38,898 nt of DNA from Rodentibacter myodis. GTDB taxonomy: Bacteria; Pseudomonadota; Gammaproteobacteria; Enterobacterales; Pasteurellaceae. The notes below the pieces were generated by a model that saw nothing but the letters and a program-made list of their open reading frames with translations, made no database searches and had not been told where the DNA came from. The stretch spans positions 1 to 38,898 of the forward strand of contig NZ_MLHQ01000002.1 of assembly GCF_001999305.1 (NCBI RefSeq), given 5' to 3'. The position numbers were made by a program, and so were the translations under genes. Of this stretch, positions 8,079 to 17,694 are shown piece by piece (positions within the stretch are counted from its first letter, which is position 1; each line of letters starts with the position of its first letter).

Positions 8079-9343
8079 TATGCAGGGTAAACAGGAAGAC
8101 GTTTACAAATTGCCAATACTTTTTCTTTGGTTGCTGCAATAACCTGCTCTTCGTTATCTTTTCCGATGGCATCAAGTACATCACACATCCAACCTGCCAA
8201 TTTACGGCAGTCTTGCTCATTAAAGCCACGACGGGTTACCGCCGGTGTGCCGACACGAATTCCCGAGGTAACAAATGGTTTTTGCGGATCATTCGGTACA
8301 GAGTTTTTGTTCACGGTAATATTGGCACGACCTAACGCTGCATCTGCAGCCTTTCCGGTTAAGCCTTGTTTGATGAAACTAACAAGGAACAAGTGATTTT
8401 CCGTACCATTTGACACCACGTCATAACCACGTTGTTTGAATACTTCCACCATTGCTTTGGCATTTTGAAGGACATTTGCCTGATATACCTTATATTCTGG
8501 CTCTAACGCTTCTTTAAAGCATACCGCTTTCGCCGCAATAATGTGAACTAACGGGCCACCTTGGTTTGCAGGGAAGACGGAAGATTGCAATTTTTTGTAA
8601 ATTTCTTCATCACCACAAGAGGAAAGAATTAAACCACCACGCGGACCGCCTAAGGTTTTATGCGTTGTTGTGGTTACCACGTGAGCGTGTGGTAATGGAT
8701 TTGGATATAAACCTGCGGCGATTAAACCTGCCACGTGTGCCATATCGACAAATAAATACGCGCCCACTTCATCTGCGATCTCACGCATTTTTGCCCAATC
8801 CACCACTTGTGAATAGGCAGAGAAACCTGCGACAATCATTTTGGGTTTACATTCCAAGGCTTTTTGACGTACATCTTCGTAGTCAATTAAGCCATCGGCA
8901 GTGATGCCATAAAGCACCGAATTATAAATTTTACCGGAGAAACTCACCTTCGCCCCGTGTGTTAAATGCCCACCGTGTGCCAAATCCATTCCCAGAATGG
9001 TATCACCGGCATTAATTAACGCGCCATAAACGGCAGCATTGGCTTGCGAACCCGAATGAGGTTGCACGTTTGCATAATCTGCGCCAAATAATTCTTTAGC
9101 ACGATCAATCGCAAGCTGTTCCACAATGTCTGCATACTCGCAACCACCGTAGTAGCGTTTGCCCGGATAACCTTCGGCATATTTATTGGTAAATTGCGAA
9201 CCTTGTGCTTCCATTACACGCGGACTGGCATAGTTTTCGGAAGCAATCAATTCAATATGTTCTTCCTGACGGCGATTTTCATCCAAAATTGCCTGCCATA
9301 GCACCGGATCGTAATCGGCAATTGTCATTTTTTTGCTAAACAT
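8078..9343 (-). CDS. glyA: Serine hydroxymethyltransferase
   Basis: A PLP enzyme that converts serine and tetrahydrofolate to glycine and 5,10-methylene-THF, feeding purine, thymidylate and methionine synthesis. The 421-residue length is normal. Visible motifs: [19 protein letters not shown] near residue 35, the [12 protein letters not shown] segment, [16 protein letters not shown], and the PLP-lysine motif [14 protein letters not shown] near residue 230. AGGAG lies about 6 bases before the ATG. It is read with the DUF1294 gene. purD and purH lie on the same strand but are separated from it by an AT-rich gene that looks inserted. Confidence 0.98.
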   Translation of the reverse strand: MFSKKMTIADYDPVLWQAILDENRRQEEHIELIASENYASPRVMEAQGSQFTNKYAEGYPGKRYYGGCEYADIVEQLAIDRAKELFGADYANVQPHSGSQANAAVYGALINAGDTILGMDLAHGGHLTHGAKVSFSGKIYNSVLYGITADGLIDYEDVRQKALECKPKMIVAGFSAYSQVVDWAKMREIADEVGAYLFVDMAHVAGLIAAGLYPNPLPHAHVVTTTTHKTLGGPRGGLILSSCGDEEIYKKLQSSVFPANQGGPLVHIIAAKAVCFKEALEPEYKVYQANVLQNAKAMVEVFKQRGYDVVSNGTENHLFLVSFIKQGLTGKAADAALGRANITVNKNSVPNDPQKPFVTSGIRVGTPAVTRRGFNEQDCRKLAGWMCDVLDAIGKDNEEQVIAATKEKVLAICKRLPVYPA

Positions 9344-9454
9344 TGTGTTCTCCTGTTATTGTGAGCTGTGGGGGTAGTTTACCCGTTTATGGAATAAAGT
9401 TTAATTAAAATTTAGTTCATATTTTTCATCTTAATGATTAATTTAATTCATCAT

Positions 9455-11026
9455 TTAATGGATATATTCTTGTTTACCGTCCGCATCAATTTTAAGATAG
9501 CCGGCATCACCGGTTAAAATATTTCCATTTACGACACCACTTTTACAATCAGGAATTGGATAATCATATCCCATTGTATTAATGAGTAAACCGGATAATT
9601 GATGATGAAAGAACATATCACAAGATGAAAAAGTATCGAAAAATGTTTTTTGCATTTCTTTATTTGGGCTGTATAAAACCAAAGGAACAGTATATTCATC
9701 TTCATTGAATGTTCCTTGTCGATAAGTATTGGGTTTTACATATTGACCGTGATCTGATGTGTAGGCAATTAACCAATCATCTTTATTTCTTTGAGATAGA
9801 TAATGATAAACTTGTGAAATAAAATTATCTGTATTTAAAATCGTATTATCATAATTATCTATTGGATTATCTTTTCCAAATATTTTTTGCGTATCATCTA
9901 ATAATGCACCATAAGGAATATGGCTTCCTCTATGATGTAATACAACAAAATTATATCCTTCATCTAAATTAATACGTTCAAATTCAGGCAATAATTTATT
10001 ATCAGGCATTGATTCTCTTAATGAATAGCCTTCATCGTCAGGAAATCTTATTTTATCAACCCAAGCACCGCCTAAAAAATTAATCATATGCATATCATCT
10101 CTTGCTTGCGCTGAATAAAAATAGGTTTTAAACCCTTGCTCTTTGGCTAAATTGAATAAATTGGTATCGCCTTTTGCAATTTGTTGCATTCCATTTGGAT
10201 AAGGAATGTTATTAAAGAACATTGGTAAAGAAATTGCTGTTAATAATCCGCCTGAATAGGCTTTTCCCACAACAGCATTATTGGTGTTTTTCAAAGATAA
10301 CAAGAAGGGCGATGTATTTCTTTCATAACCAAAGACACTAAAATGGCCGGCGGAGGCACTTTCTCCCATAATGAGAATAATATTTTTGAGCCTTGGTTTT
10401 TCTATTTTATTAGGTTTATTTTTTTGATAAAGCGGAATATCAGACAAAGAAAAGATGTCATAAGGTAATATTCTTCCGACAAAATAACCAAAAGAGAAAT
10501 AATTTGATTTTAATCTTGAGTAAACGGTGTTTGGTGAGATAAAGCGTTCATGAGATTTTGTCGTGTAAGCCCGTACAAACACATACATCATTGAGATATA
10601 AAAAAGAAAGTCAAATAGCCAAGAATACTTATAATTTTTCCGTTTAAAAAGCGTTAAACTTAAAAAGAAAACCACTTCAATCAAACCATACAAAAGCGGA
10701 TAAATAAACTGATCCACCATTGTAATGCCGGCATTTTTAACTTCTGTTAGTTCTTTAAATGCTAAAGCATAACTAACCGGATTTATCCAAGATTGGTATA
10801 ACGCATAATGTACGTTATTGACCAAAATACTTATCGTAAATAACACAGCAATAAGTATTCGTGTAACGCGATATTTTGAATAAAGAAATAAGCAAACAAA
10901 TAATCCGATAAAAAGATAACTCTCAAAATATTTTTCTATACTTGGAATATTAAAGAGTTTTCGATAAAGAATTTCTAAGACAAGAAGAATAGCGGAATAA
11001 AGTAAAGTAATAATAAGCTGTCGCAT
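9455..11026 (-). CDS. Phosphoethanolamine-transferase-like membrane sulfatase-fold protein
   Basis: The 523-residue protein has about five N-terminal membrane helices (roughly 5-25, 36-50, 56-75, 106-126, 138-155) and a C-terminal alkaline-phosphatase/sulfatase-fold domain. It resembles the EptA/Lpt family, which transfers phosphoethanolamine from phosphatidylethanolamine to lipid A or LPS core sugars in the periplasm. The metal site GESASAGHFSVFGY has Glu at 222, the nucleophile segment GGLLTAISLPMF has Thr at about 263, and YTSDHGQY is the C-terminal metal motif. The acceptor cannot be told from sequence. The coding sequence is visibly more AT-rich than glyA and purD on either side, suggesting horizontal acquisition. 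Confidence 0.88.
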   Translation of the reverse strand: MRQLIITLLYSAILLVLEILYRKLFNIPSIEKYFESYLFIGLFVCLFLYSKYRVTRILIAVLFTISILVNNVHYALYQSWINPVSYALAFKELTEVKNAGITMVDQFIYPLLYGLIEVVFFLSLTLFKRKNYKYSWLFDFLFYISMMYVFVRAYTTKSHERFISPNTVYSRLKSNYFSFGYFVGRILPYDIFSLSDIPLYQKNKPNKIEKPRLKNIILIMGESASAGHFSVFGYERNTSPFLLSLKNTNNAVVGKAYSGGLLTAISLPMFFNNIPYPNGMQQIAKGDTNLFNLAKEQGFKTYFYSAQARDDMHMINFLGGAWVDKIRFPDDEGYSLRESMPDNKLLPEFERINLDEGYNFVVLHHRGSHIPYGALLDDTQKIFGKDNPIDNYDNTILNTDNFISQVYHYLSQRNKDDWLIAYTSDHGQYVKPNTYRQGTFNEDEYTVPLVLYSPNKEMQKTFFDTFSSCDMFFHHQLSGLLINTMGYDYPIPDCKSGVVNGNILTGDAGYLKIDADGKQEYIH

Positions 11027-11085
11027 AAATGGTATTTCTTCATTAGCATTAAATTGAGGGGCATTATTCTAATTTATTTTGATAA

Positions 11086-11123
11086 AGAGATAAATCACAA
11101 TTCATTGCGTGTGATTTATCTCT
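11086..11123 (-). terminator. Long hairpin between purD and the transferase gene
   Basis: A perfect 14-bp inverted repeat: AGAGATAAATCACA (11086-11099) and TGTGATTTATCTCT (11110-11123) with a 10-base loop. It lies 7 bp past the purD stop (minus strand). The minus-strand continuation (TTTATCAAAATAAATT) is only moderately T-rich. It probably ends purH-purD transcription, although the long AT-rich stem is unusual. Confidence 0.65.
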
Positions 11124-11130
11124 CGCAAGG

Positions 11131-12420
11131 CTATTCTGCTTGTTCACGCATAACGGCACGATAACCAATATCACGGCGGTAAAAACGCCCTGTCCATTGA
11201 ATTTGTTCGGCAAGTTTTAGGGCTTTTTGTTGTGCCTCGAACACGCTTTCACCCAATGCCGTAGCACATAGTACACGCCCACCGTTAGTAACTAATTTTC
11301 CTTCTTTTGCTTCCACGCCGGCTAAAAAAACTTTTTCATTTTCGACCGCACTTTGTGGCAAGCCTGTAATTTCATCACCTTTTCTATAATCACCCGGATA
11401 GCCTTCTGCCGCCAAGACAATACCAAGGGAGGCTTTCGGGTTCCATTGTGATTTCACTTGATCCAGTTTACCTTCACAAGCCTTGAGACAAAGTTCTACC
11501 AGATCGGATTCAAGGCGCAACATAATCGGTTGTGTTTCCGGATCACCGAAACGGCAGTTAAATTCAATCACTTTCGGCTGACCGTTTGGCATTATCATTA
11601 AACCGGCGTAAAGAAAACCGGTGTAAACATTGCCTTCTGCCGCCATACCGTTCACAGTCGGGTAAATTACTTCTTGCATAATACGTTCGTGGATTTCAGG
11701 TGTTACCACCGGTGCCGGTGAATAAGCCCCCATTCCGCCGGTGTTTAAACCGGTATCTTTTTCGCCTACACGCTTATGATCTTGACTGGTTGCCATTGGC
11801 TCTACGTTTTTTCCGTCCACCATTACAATAAAGCTGGCTTCTTCACCGTCCAAAAATTCCTCAATGACGACACGGCTACCCGCTTCACCAAAGGCATTAC
11901 CCGATAGCATATCACGCACCGCCTCTTCCGCTTCCTGTAAGGTCATCGCGACAATAACGCCTTTTCCTGCTGCCAAGCCATCGGCTTTCACTACAATTGG
12001 CGCACCTTTTTCACGCAAATAGGCGAGTGCCGGTTCGATCTCGGTAAAGTTTTGATATTCTGCCGTTGGAATATGATGACGGGCTAAAAAATCTTTGGTG
12101 AATGCTTTAGAACCTTCCAACTGTGCGGCTGCTTGCGTTGGGCCAAAAATTTTTAATCCGGCAGCACGGAAAGCATCTACCACGCCTGCTACTAATGGGG
12201 CTTCCGGCCCGACAATGGTTAAGCCAATTTGATGATCTTGGGCAAATTTCACTAAGGCAGGAATATCTGTCGCTGCGATGTTGATATTTTCAACTTTATT
12301 TTCTAACGCCGTGCCAGCATTACCGGGAGCAACAAACACTTTCGTAGCAAGGGGGGATTGTGCCGCTTTCCAAGCGAGGGCGTGTTCACGACCGCCATTT
12401 CCGATAATTAAAATATTCAT
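11131..12420 (-). CDS. purD: Phosphoribosylamine-glycine ligase (GAR synthetase)
   Basis: Step 2 of de novo purine synthesis: ATP-dependent joining of phosphoribosylamine and glycine. It is an ATP-grasp enzyme of 429 residues, the usual length. Motifs: IIGNGGREHALAWK at the N-terminus, FGPTQAAAQLEGSKAFTKDF, the ATP-loop KADGLAAGKGVIVA, GPEAPLVAG, and EFNCRFGDPETQ. It follows purH on the same strand after 273 bp and would be served by the PurR-controlled purH promoter if transcription reads through. However, purH has its own candidate terminator in that gap, so a separate purD promoter is possible. Confidence 0.98.
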   Translation of the reverse strand: MNILIIGNGGREHALAWKAAQSPLATKVFVAPGNAGTALENKVENINIAATDIPALVKFAQDHQIGLTIVGPEAPLVAGVVDAFRAAGLKIFGPTQAAAQLEGSKAFTKDFLARHHIPTAEYQNFTEIEPALAYLREKGAPIVVKADGLAAGKGVIVAMTLQEAEEAVRDMLSGNAFGEAGSRVVIEEFLDGEEASFIVMVDGKNVEPMATSQDHKRVGEKDTGLNTGGMGAYSPAPVVTPEIHERIMQEVIYPTVNGMAAEGNVYTGFLYAGLMIMPNGQPKVIEFNCRFGDPETQPIMLRLESDLVELCLKACEGKLDQVKSQWNPKASLGIVLAAEGYPGDYRKGDEITGLPQSAVENEKVFLAGVEAKEGKLVTNGGRVLCATALGESVFEAQQKALKLAEQIQWTGRFYRRDIGYRAVMREQAE

Positions 12421-12473
12421 AATGATCCTTATAATGTTTATGTTGTGTTTATCAAAAGTGTTTTTTTGATTTT

Positions 12474-12551
12474 ATTCGGGGTTCGCCTGAAAGCGATCTA
12501 CTTTCTTTTACCTGTGTAAAAAGAAACTAGGCAAAGAAAATACGCCCGAAT
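12474..12551. repeat. Candidate dispersed palindromic element in the purD-purH gap
   Basis: A block of about 78 bp with 7-bp terminal inverted repeats, ATTCGGG (12474-12480) and CCCGAAT (12545-12551). The internal near-palindrome is CTACTTTCTTTTAC (12498-12511) against GTAAAAAGAAACTAG (12516-12530). It has no coding frame of note. The architecture resembles small intergenic repeats (MITE or REP type), and its central AAAGAAAC...GGCAAAGAAAA wording reminds me of dispersed repeats in other gamma-proteobacteria. Only one copy is present here, so a repeat family is inferred rather than shown. Confidence 0.4.
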
Positions 12552-12571
12552 TAATCAGCATATCATTTGAA

Positions 12572-12634
12572 AAGTGCGGTTAGTTTTAACAATATTTTTA
12601 AGATATAAGAATATCTAAAATTTTAACCGCACTT
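12572..12634. terminator. Inverted pair of uptake signals in the purD-purH gap
   Basis: AAGTGCGGTTA starting at 12572 faces its complement TAACCGCACTT ending at 12634. The two could form a stem of about 11 bp around roughly 40 bases that include a smaller dyad, AGATAT/ATATCT. Closely spaced inverted uptake signals are known to serve as terminators in Haemophilus. The loop is long here, so function is uncertain. Confidence 0.5.
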
Positions 12635-12655
12635 TAAATCAAAGAAAATGAACTT

Positions 12656-12678
12656 GCTCTTTCAAAAATTGAAAGAGC
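12656..12678 (-). terminator. Rho-independent terminator after purH
   Basis: A perfect stem, GCTCTTTCAA (12656-12665) and TTGAAAGAGC (12669-12678), around a 3-base loop. On the minus strand it is followed by TTCATTTTCTTT. It lies 15 bp beyond the purH stop codon, so it may reduce or block readthrough into purD. Confidence 0.75.
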
Positions 12679-12693
12679 GAAACACCCTCATAT

Positions 12694-14292
12694 TTAATGT
12701 CTGAAATGACGCATTCCCGTCAACACCATTACCATTCCATGCTCATCTGCCGCATCAATTACCTCTTGATCACGCATTGAACCGCCCGGGTGGATAACAC
12801 ACTGAATACCTACTTTCGCCGCCGCGTCAATGCCGTCACGGAATGGGAAAAAGGCATCGGAAGCCATTACACAACCTGCGACTTCCAAACCTTCATCCTG
12901 TGCTTTGATACCGGCAATTTTGGCGGAATAAACACGGCTCATTTGCCCTGCGCCAATACCGATGGTTTGATTATTTTTGGCATAAACAATGGCGTTGGAT
13001 TTCACAAATTTCGCCACTTTCCAGCAGAATAATAAGTCTTTAAGTTCTTGTTCGGTCGGTTGGCGTTTGCTGACAACTTTTAAATCCGCTAAATCCACCA
13101 TTCCTAAATCGGCGTCTTGTACCAATAAACCGCCATTTACCCGTTTAAAATCTAACCGTTGAGAACGGCTATCCCATTCGCCACATTCAAGCAGCCGCAC
13201 ATTTTTCTTACGTTTTACCACTTCCGCAGCCGTCGCAGAGACTTTTGGTGCGATAATCACTTCAACAAACTGACGTTCTACAATTTCAGTTGCGGTTTGT
13301 TCATCTAATTCACGGTTAAAGGCAATAATACCGCCAAATGCCGAAGTGGGATCGGTTTGATAGGCACGATTGTAGGCTTCTAAAATATCTTTGCCTAATG
13401 CCACACCGCACGGATTGGCGTGCTTAACAATCACACAAGCCGGCTCATCAAATTCTTTCACGCATTCGAGTGCTGCATCGGTATCTGCAATATTGTTGTA
13501 AGAAAGGGCTTTACCTTGTAATTGGGTTGCTGTCGCCACACTGGCTTCATTTACGTTGAGATCCACATAAAACGCCGCATTTTGGTGGGCATTTTCGCCA
13601 TAACGCATTGTTTGTTTACGCACGAAATTCAGATTTAAAGTACGTGGAAATTGACCGCACTTGGCATCGGCATTTTCTTCCTCTGCCACATAATAAGGTT
13701 TTACTAACTTGCCAAAATAGTTAGCAATCATCGAATCGTATTGTGCGGTATGTTCAAAGGCTTTAATGGCAAGATCGAAACGGGTTTCGAGAGTAAGGCT
13801 GTTTTGATGTTGATCCATTTCCGCAAGAATGGCATTGAAATCCTTATTATTGACAATAATCGCAACATCTTTGTGGTTTTTCGCCGCCGATCGCACCATT
13901 GTTGGCCCGCCAATATCAATATTTTCAACCGCATCCGCCAAAGTGCAACCCGGTTTTGCTACGGTGGCGGCAAAAGGGTATAAATTCACCACTACCATAT
14001 CAATCCCTTCAATGCCGTGTTGTTGCATTACCGTATCATCCGTACCGCGGCGACCTAAAATACCGCCGTGAACTTTCGGGTGTAAAGTTTTCACACGACC
14101 GTCCATCATTTCAGGAAAACCGGTGTAATCGGACACCTCGGTAACCGGCAAACCGCTTTGTTCTAACAATTTTGCCGTGCCTCCGGTGGAAAGCAATTTC
14201 ACACCGCGTTGAACCAACCCTTGGGCGAATTCTACAATACCGGTTTTATCTGAAACACTTAATAAAGCCTGACGAATAGGACGATCTGTCAT
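12694..14292 (-). CDS. purH: Bifunctional AICAR transformylase / IMP cyclohydrolase
   Basis: The last two steps of de novo IMP synthesis: formylation of AICAR with 10-formyl-THF, then ring closure. The 532-residue protein has the N-terminal MGS-type cyclohydrolase domain ([45 protein letters not shown]). It also has the C-terminal transformylase domain ([25 protein letters not shown], and [16 protein letters not shown]). Length and motifs are normal. A PurR-type palindrome and a TATAAT -10 box lie just upstream (14334-14355), indicating purine repression. An uptake signal lies within the gene (13654-13662). Confidence 0.98.
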   Translation of the reverse strand: MTDRPIRQALLSVSDKTGIVEFAQGLVQRGVKLLSTGGTAKLLEQSGLPVTEVSDYTGFPEMMDGRVKTLHPKVHGGILGRRGTDDTVMQQHGIEGIDMVVVNLYPFAATVAKPGCTLADAVENIDIGGPTMVRSAAKNHKDVAIIVNNKDFNAILAEMDQHQNSLTLETRFDLAIKAFEHTAQYDSMIANYFGKLVKPYYVAEEENADAKCGQFPRTLNLNFVRKQTMRYGENAHQNAAFYVDLNVNEASVATATQLQGKALSYNNIADTDAALECVKEFDEPACVIVKHANPCGVALGKDILEAYNRAYQTDPTSAFGGIIAFNRELDEQTATEIVERQFVEVIIAPKVSATAAEVVKRKKNVRLLECGEWDSRSQRLDFKRVNGGLLVQDADLGMVDLADLKVVSKRQPTEQELKDLLFCWKVAKFVKSNAIVYAKNNQTIGIGAGQMSRVYSAKIAGIKAQDEGLEVAGCVMASDAFFPFRDGIDAAAKVGIQCVIHPGGSMRDQEVIDAADEHGMVMVLTGMRHFRH

Positions 14293-14333
14293 TACATTTT
14301 TCCTTAATTGATGATTAAAAATAAGCGGCGCGC

Positions 14334-14355
14334 ATTATAACGCAAACGGTTGCGT
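14334..14355 (-). promoter_or_regulatory. purH promoter -10 box and PurR operator
   Basis: ACGCAAACGGTTGCGT (14340-14355) differs by one base from the PurR consensus palindrome ACGCAAACGTTTGCGT. It directly abuts a minus-strand TATAAT -10 box (14334-14339), so bound repressor would cover the spacer of the purH promoter. No good -35 box is seen at 17 bp. PurR-hypoxanthine repression of purine genes is established in Enterobacteria; its operation here is inferred from the site. Confidence 0.88.
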
Positions 14356-14381
14356 AAACATAGAAAAGAATGAAAAAGAAA

Positions 14382-14401
14382 AGCCCACACAACGGTGGGC
14401 T
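14382..14401 (-). terminator. Rho-independent terminator after the DoxX gene
   Basis: AGCCCAC (14382-14388) pairs with GTGGGCT (14395-14401) around a 6-base loop. On the minus strand the stem is followed by TTTTCTTTTTCATTC. It lies 25 bp past the DoxX stop and insulates the purH promoter downstream. Confidence 0.88.
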
Positions 14402-14426
14402 ATGAAGGTATAAAACGATGATGGCA

Positions 14427-14828
14427 TTATTTTTTGCTAAATTTATTCTCTAAAGCAAATGCACCGCCACCGGCAAACACAAAATAGAAAAAGACCACGG
14501 AATAAAGCAATGCAAGCTCGCCACCATTAGCAAGCGGGAAGAATAAATGGCCCTGTGCCGCGTGCATAAAAAAGTAAGCATACGCCATTTGTCCCGATAA
14601 CAGGAAAGCTGCCGGACGTGTAAATAGACCTAACAAGACTAAAACGCCGCCGAGAATTTCAATCACGCCACCGACAATCATTAAAGGCGCATCCACCGCA
14701 CCATTGCCACCCGTCATTGAAATAGGAAATTCCCAAAATTTTGCCGTACCGTGCAAAATGAACATATACGCGGCAACAATACGTAATAAAGCTAAACCAT
14801 AGGGACGAAATTTTTCAAGATTATTCAT
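14427..14828 (-). CDS. DoxX family membrane protein
   Basis: The 133-residue protein has four hydrophobic segments at about 11-28, 44-65, 70-90 and 103-122, with the DoxX pattern LRIVAAYMFILHGTAKFWEFP, GGVIEILGGVLVLLGLFTRPAA and FLLSGQMAYAYFFMHA. DoxX-type proteins are small inner-membrane proteins linked to redox or thiol stress in some bacteria; the exact role here is unknown. AAAGGAAAAC precedes the ATG. It lies downstream of dsbD on the same strand with a 111-bp gap and ends in its own terminator. Confidence 0.87.
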   Translation of the reverse strand: MNNLEKFRPYGLALLRIVAAYMFILHGTAKFWEFPISMTGGNGAVDAPLMIVGGVIEILGGVLVLLGLFTRPAAFLLSGQMAYAYFFMHAAQGHLFFPLANGGELALLYSVVFFYFVFAGGGAFALENKFSKK

Positions 14829-14939
14829 TTTTGTTTTCCTTTAAAAGCTGAGTTAAAAACGCGGCAGATTGTAATCATTAACATTTTGTTAAACAATGCC
14901 AAAATTTGAAAAAGACTTTTCACTTTTGGTTAAAAATAA

Positions 14940-16718
14940 TTACTTCACATTCAATTTGTTTATCCACGCAGAAAAGGTTTCTGCATCCATAAATCCGCTT
15001 ACTCTGCTGCCCGAAAGTTCATTTCCCCTAGGATCTAAAAATAAAATTGTTGGCAAGCCAAGCACTTGATAGCGTGCCATTATCGCTTTATTTTCAACGC
15101 TGTTTTGGGTCATATCCACTTGAAGTAAAAGCAGATTTTTAAAGGCGTTTTGTACCTTTTCATCGCTAAAGGTATATTTTTCAAACTCTTTACAGGCGAC
15201 ACACCAATCCGCATAGAGATCGAGCATTGCAATGGAATGGGGATTTTGGGCAAGGGCTTCGTCCAGTTCCTGTAAATTTTCGATACGTTGGAATTTGATA
15301 TGAGAAACTTCCGTATTTTTGACCGCACTTTGTGAAATAAACTGATCCTGCCACACAAGATTTTGCAACGGCTGAACACTGATCATTGCACAAACAAAGG
15401 CAAGAATTTTTACACTATGCCCGATTCCATTCTTGGGCATTTGCAAAGCAAACCAAATAAAGAAGGTGGTGGCTAATAATGCCCATAGGCGAGGCTCCCA
15501 AACTTCAGGCAAAATGCGGGAAAGCAGGAAGACCGGTAAAGCCAACATCACAAAGCCAAAACTTTGTTTGACGGTGATCATCCATTCGCCCGACTTCGGC
15601 AAGATTTTGTTGCCAAATAAGGTGATAAGCATTAATGGAATTCCCATTCCTAAGGCAAGCAAATATAAAGTGAGCGCGCCGGTGATCAAATCACCGCTTT
15701 GTGCCACATATAATAACGCCCCTGAAAGCGGTGCGGAAGTGCAAGGCGATGCCACTAAGCCTGCAATCATTCCCATCAAAAATGCTCCGCCAAAAGCACC
15801 GGAGGTTTGTTTTTGGCTAAGAGAGGTTAATTTAGTCTGCAAAGCAGTCGGGAGTTGCAGGGTGAACACCCCGAACATTGATAATGCCAAAAGGGTAAAC
15901 ACAATGGAAAGTGCAATCATTACATAAGGATGTTGCAACGCAATTTGGAATGGTAAGCCAATGGCGGCAACAGTTAGCCCCAATAAAGTGTAAGTCAGTG
16001 CCATACCCTGCACATAAAGAAAACTTAACGAAAAAGCACGCATCATATTCGGGCGGTGCTGCTGTCCAATCACGATGGCAGAAAGCAGAGGCAACATTGG
16101 CAATACGCAAGGGGTGAAGGCAAGCCCTAATCCTAATAAGAAAAAGCCCAAAACGGCATATTTACTTTGAAATAATCCAGCCGCCAAGCGATCTTGTTCT
16201 GCTTGAAGTGCGGTCGATTTTTCCTCTGTTTTTACGTCAAAAGAAGCAATGGGTAAATCTGCCACCCGTAGGGATTTCATTTCCGGCGGATAGCAAAAAC
16301 CTTCGGTGCAACCTTGGTAAGAAACTTCAATATGTTGCTCGGAAGTCAATTCCGGTACGGAAAAATACGCATCTAAAGGCTGAGTAAATACTTTTACTTC
16401 ACCAAAGTAAGGATCTTGGTGGATTTCCGCTGCCTGTGCAAAATTGACCGCAAGGGATGAGGAATCCTCTTCTTTTTTGGCTTCAATCTTATCTTGGTAG
16501 AGGTAGTAACCTTCCGCAATATTCCAATGGAGGTGAAGCTGTTTTTTATCTGCGGATATTTCGGCAGAAAGGGGGAAGGCATCATCAACATTTAAAAAAG
16601 AGGATTTATTATCAAACAAGCCTGCTTGGCTAAAAATTGAGGTAAAAATGAGGGTAAAAAAAAGGAAATAATTTTTCATTGCTAAACTCATAAAATTTTT
16701 GTGAAAGGATTTTAACAT
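14940..16718 (-). CDS. dsbD: Thiol:disulfide interchange protein DsbD
   Basis: DsbD carries electrons from cytoplasmic thioredoxin across the inner membrane to periplasmic DsbC, DsbG and cytochrome c maturation. It has all three parts: a periplasmic N-domain with the cysteine pair in CTEGFCYPP; an eight-helix core with GLAFTPCVLPMLPLLSA and VASPCTSAPLSGALL holding the two membrane cysteines; and a thioredoxin-like C-domain with ADWCVACKEFEK near residue 505. The signal peptide MKNYFLFFTLIFTSIFSQA begins at codon 14, so ATG 16679 is a plausible alternative start to 16718. It is divergent from arcA. Uptake signals lie inside at 15322 and 16206. Confidence 0.96.
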   Translation of the reverse strand: MLKSFHKNFMSLAMKNYFLFFTLIFTSIFSQAGLFDNKSSFLNVDDAFPLSAEISADKKQLHLHWNIAEGYYLYQDKIEAKKEEDSSSLAVNFAQAAEIHQDPYFGEVKVFTQPLDAYFSVPELTSEQHIEVSYQGCTEGFCYPPEMKSLRVADLPIASFDVKTEEKSTALQAEQDRLAAGLFQSKYAVLGFFLLGLGLAFTPCVLPMLPLLSAIVIGQQHRPNMMRAFSLSFLYVQGMALTYTLLGLTVAAIGLPFQIALQHPYVMIALSIVFTLLALSMFGVFTLQLPTALQTKLTSLSQKQTSGAFGGAFLMGMIAGLVASPCTSAPLSGALLYVAQSGDLITGALTLYLLALGMGIPLMLITLFGNKILPKSGEWMITVKQSFGFVMLALPVFLLSRILPEVWEPRLWALLATTFFIWFALQMPKNGIGHSVKILAFVCAMISVQPLQNLVWQDQFISQSAVKNTEVSHIKFQRIENLQELDEALAQNPHSIAMLDLYADWCVACKEFEKYTFSDEKVQNAFKNLLLLQVDMTQNSVENKAIMARYQVLGLPTILFLDPRGNELSGSRVSGFMDAETFSAWINKLNVK

Positions 16719-16795
16719 AAAGAAAATCTAAACCTCAAAAGTATGATTTAGATCATTGAAATGAAAAGAACCTTAAAAATGACCGCACTTTTTCA

Positions 16796-16824
16796 TTGTT
16801 ACAGTAATGTTACAAAGCTAGAAT
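16796..16824 (+). promoter_or_regulatory. Probable arcA promoter
   Basis: TTGTTA (16796-16801) and TAGAAT (16819-16824) are separated by 17 bp, the sigma-70 optimum, 34 bp before the arcA ATG. The interval contains a direct repeat of TGTTACA-like sequence. An uptake signal sits just upstream (16782-16790). Confidence 0.6.
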
Positions 16825-16858
16825 ATGCGTTGGCTAAAATAAAGAAAAGGATGGAAAG

Positions 16859-17572
16859 ATGGCAGCACCACAAATTCTCATTGTTGAAGATGAAGCCGTT
16901 ACCCGCAGTACATTAAAAGGAATTTTTGAAGGAGAGGGGTACAGCGTTCTTGAAGCCCAAGACGGAACAGAAATGCACCAACTTTTGAATGCTAATACGG
17001 TGGATCTTGTTGTAATGGATATTAATTTACCGGGTAAAAACGGACTTTTATTGGCGAGAGAACTGCGTGAATATGCCAATTTACCCCTTATTTTTTTAAC
17101 CGGTCGTGATAACGAAGTCGATAAAATCTTAGGCTTGGAAATTGGGGCGGATGATTACCTCACCAAGCCATTTAATCCCCGTGAATTAACCATTCGTGCG
17201 CGTAACTTATTACACCGCACAATGTCCCAACAAGACAAAGAAAATACCGGTGGACGTGATTTTTACCGTTTTAATGGTTGGACATTAGATCTGAATAGTC
17301 ACAATTTAATTACACCGGAAGGTGAAGAATTTAAACTTCCTCGAAGTGAATTTCGTGCAATGGTGCATTTTTGTGAAAATCCGGGCAAATTACAAACCCG
17401 TGAAGAATTATTGAAAAAAATGACCGGCCGTGAATTTAAACCGCAAGATCGTACTGTGGATGTTACCATTCGCCGTATTCGTAAGCGTTTTGAAGATCAC
17501 CCCGACACACCGGAAATGATTGCAACGATTCACGGAGAAGGCTATCGCTTCTGTGGTGAAATTGAATCATAA
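16859..17572 (+). CDS. arcA: Two-component response regulator ArcA
   Basis: An OmpR/PhoB-type regulator of aerobic/anaerobic metabolism, phosphorylated by ArcB. The 237-residue protein has the receiver domain ([18 protein letters not shown], phospho-acceptor Asp54 in [12 protein letters not shown], Lys in [15 protein letters not shown]) and a C-terminal winged helix ([31 protein letters not shown]). The segment [13 protein letters not shown] and [21 protein letters not shown] are close to ArcA rather than other OmpR members. arcB is not in the window. The divergent partner is dsbD, and a strong terminator follows. Confidence 0.97.
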   Translation: MAAPQILIVEDEAVTRSTLKGIFEGEGYSVLEAQDGTEMHQLLNANTVDLVVMDINLPGKNGLLLARELREYANLPLIFLTGRDNEVDKILGLEIGADDYLTKPFNPRELTIRARNLLHRTMSQQDKENTGGRDFYRFNGWTLDLNSHNLITPEGEEFKLPRSEFRAMVHFCENPGKLQTREELLKKMTGREFKPQDRTVDVTIRRIRKRFEDHPDTPEMIATIHGEGYRFCGEIES

Positions 17573-17589
17573 AAAATAAATGAAATTCC

Positions 17590-17618
17590 AAAAGGCTGAA
17601 TATTCAGCCTTTTCTTTT
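17590..17618 (+). terminator. Rho-independent terminator after arcA
   Basis: AAAAGGCTGAA (17590-17600) and TTCAGCCTTTT (17603-17613) form an essentially perfect palindrome followed by CTTTT. It lies 17 bp past the arcA stop. Confidence 0.9.
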
Positions 17619-17694
17619 GCCTTTGATTACTGCCACTTTGCGATCAACACGCATATTCGGTAAAATCGGCAAAAATTTAGAGATAGCATAAATT

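Noticed and set aside
15433-15927. 164-codon open frame opposite dsbD
   Set aside because: It is antisense to a well-supported membrane-protein gene and has no motif or ribosome-binding site.
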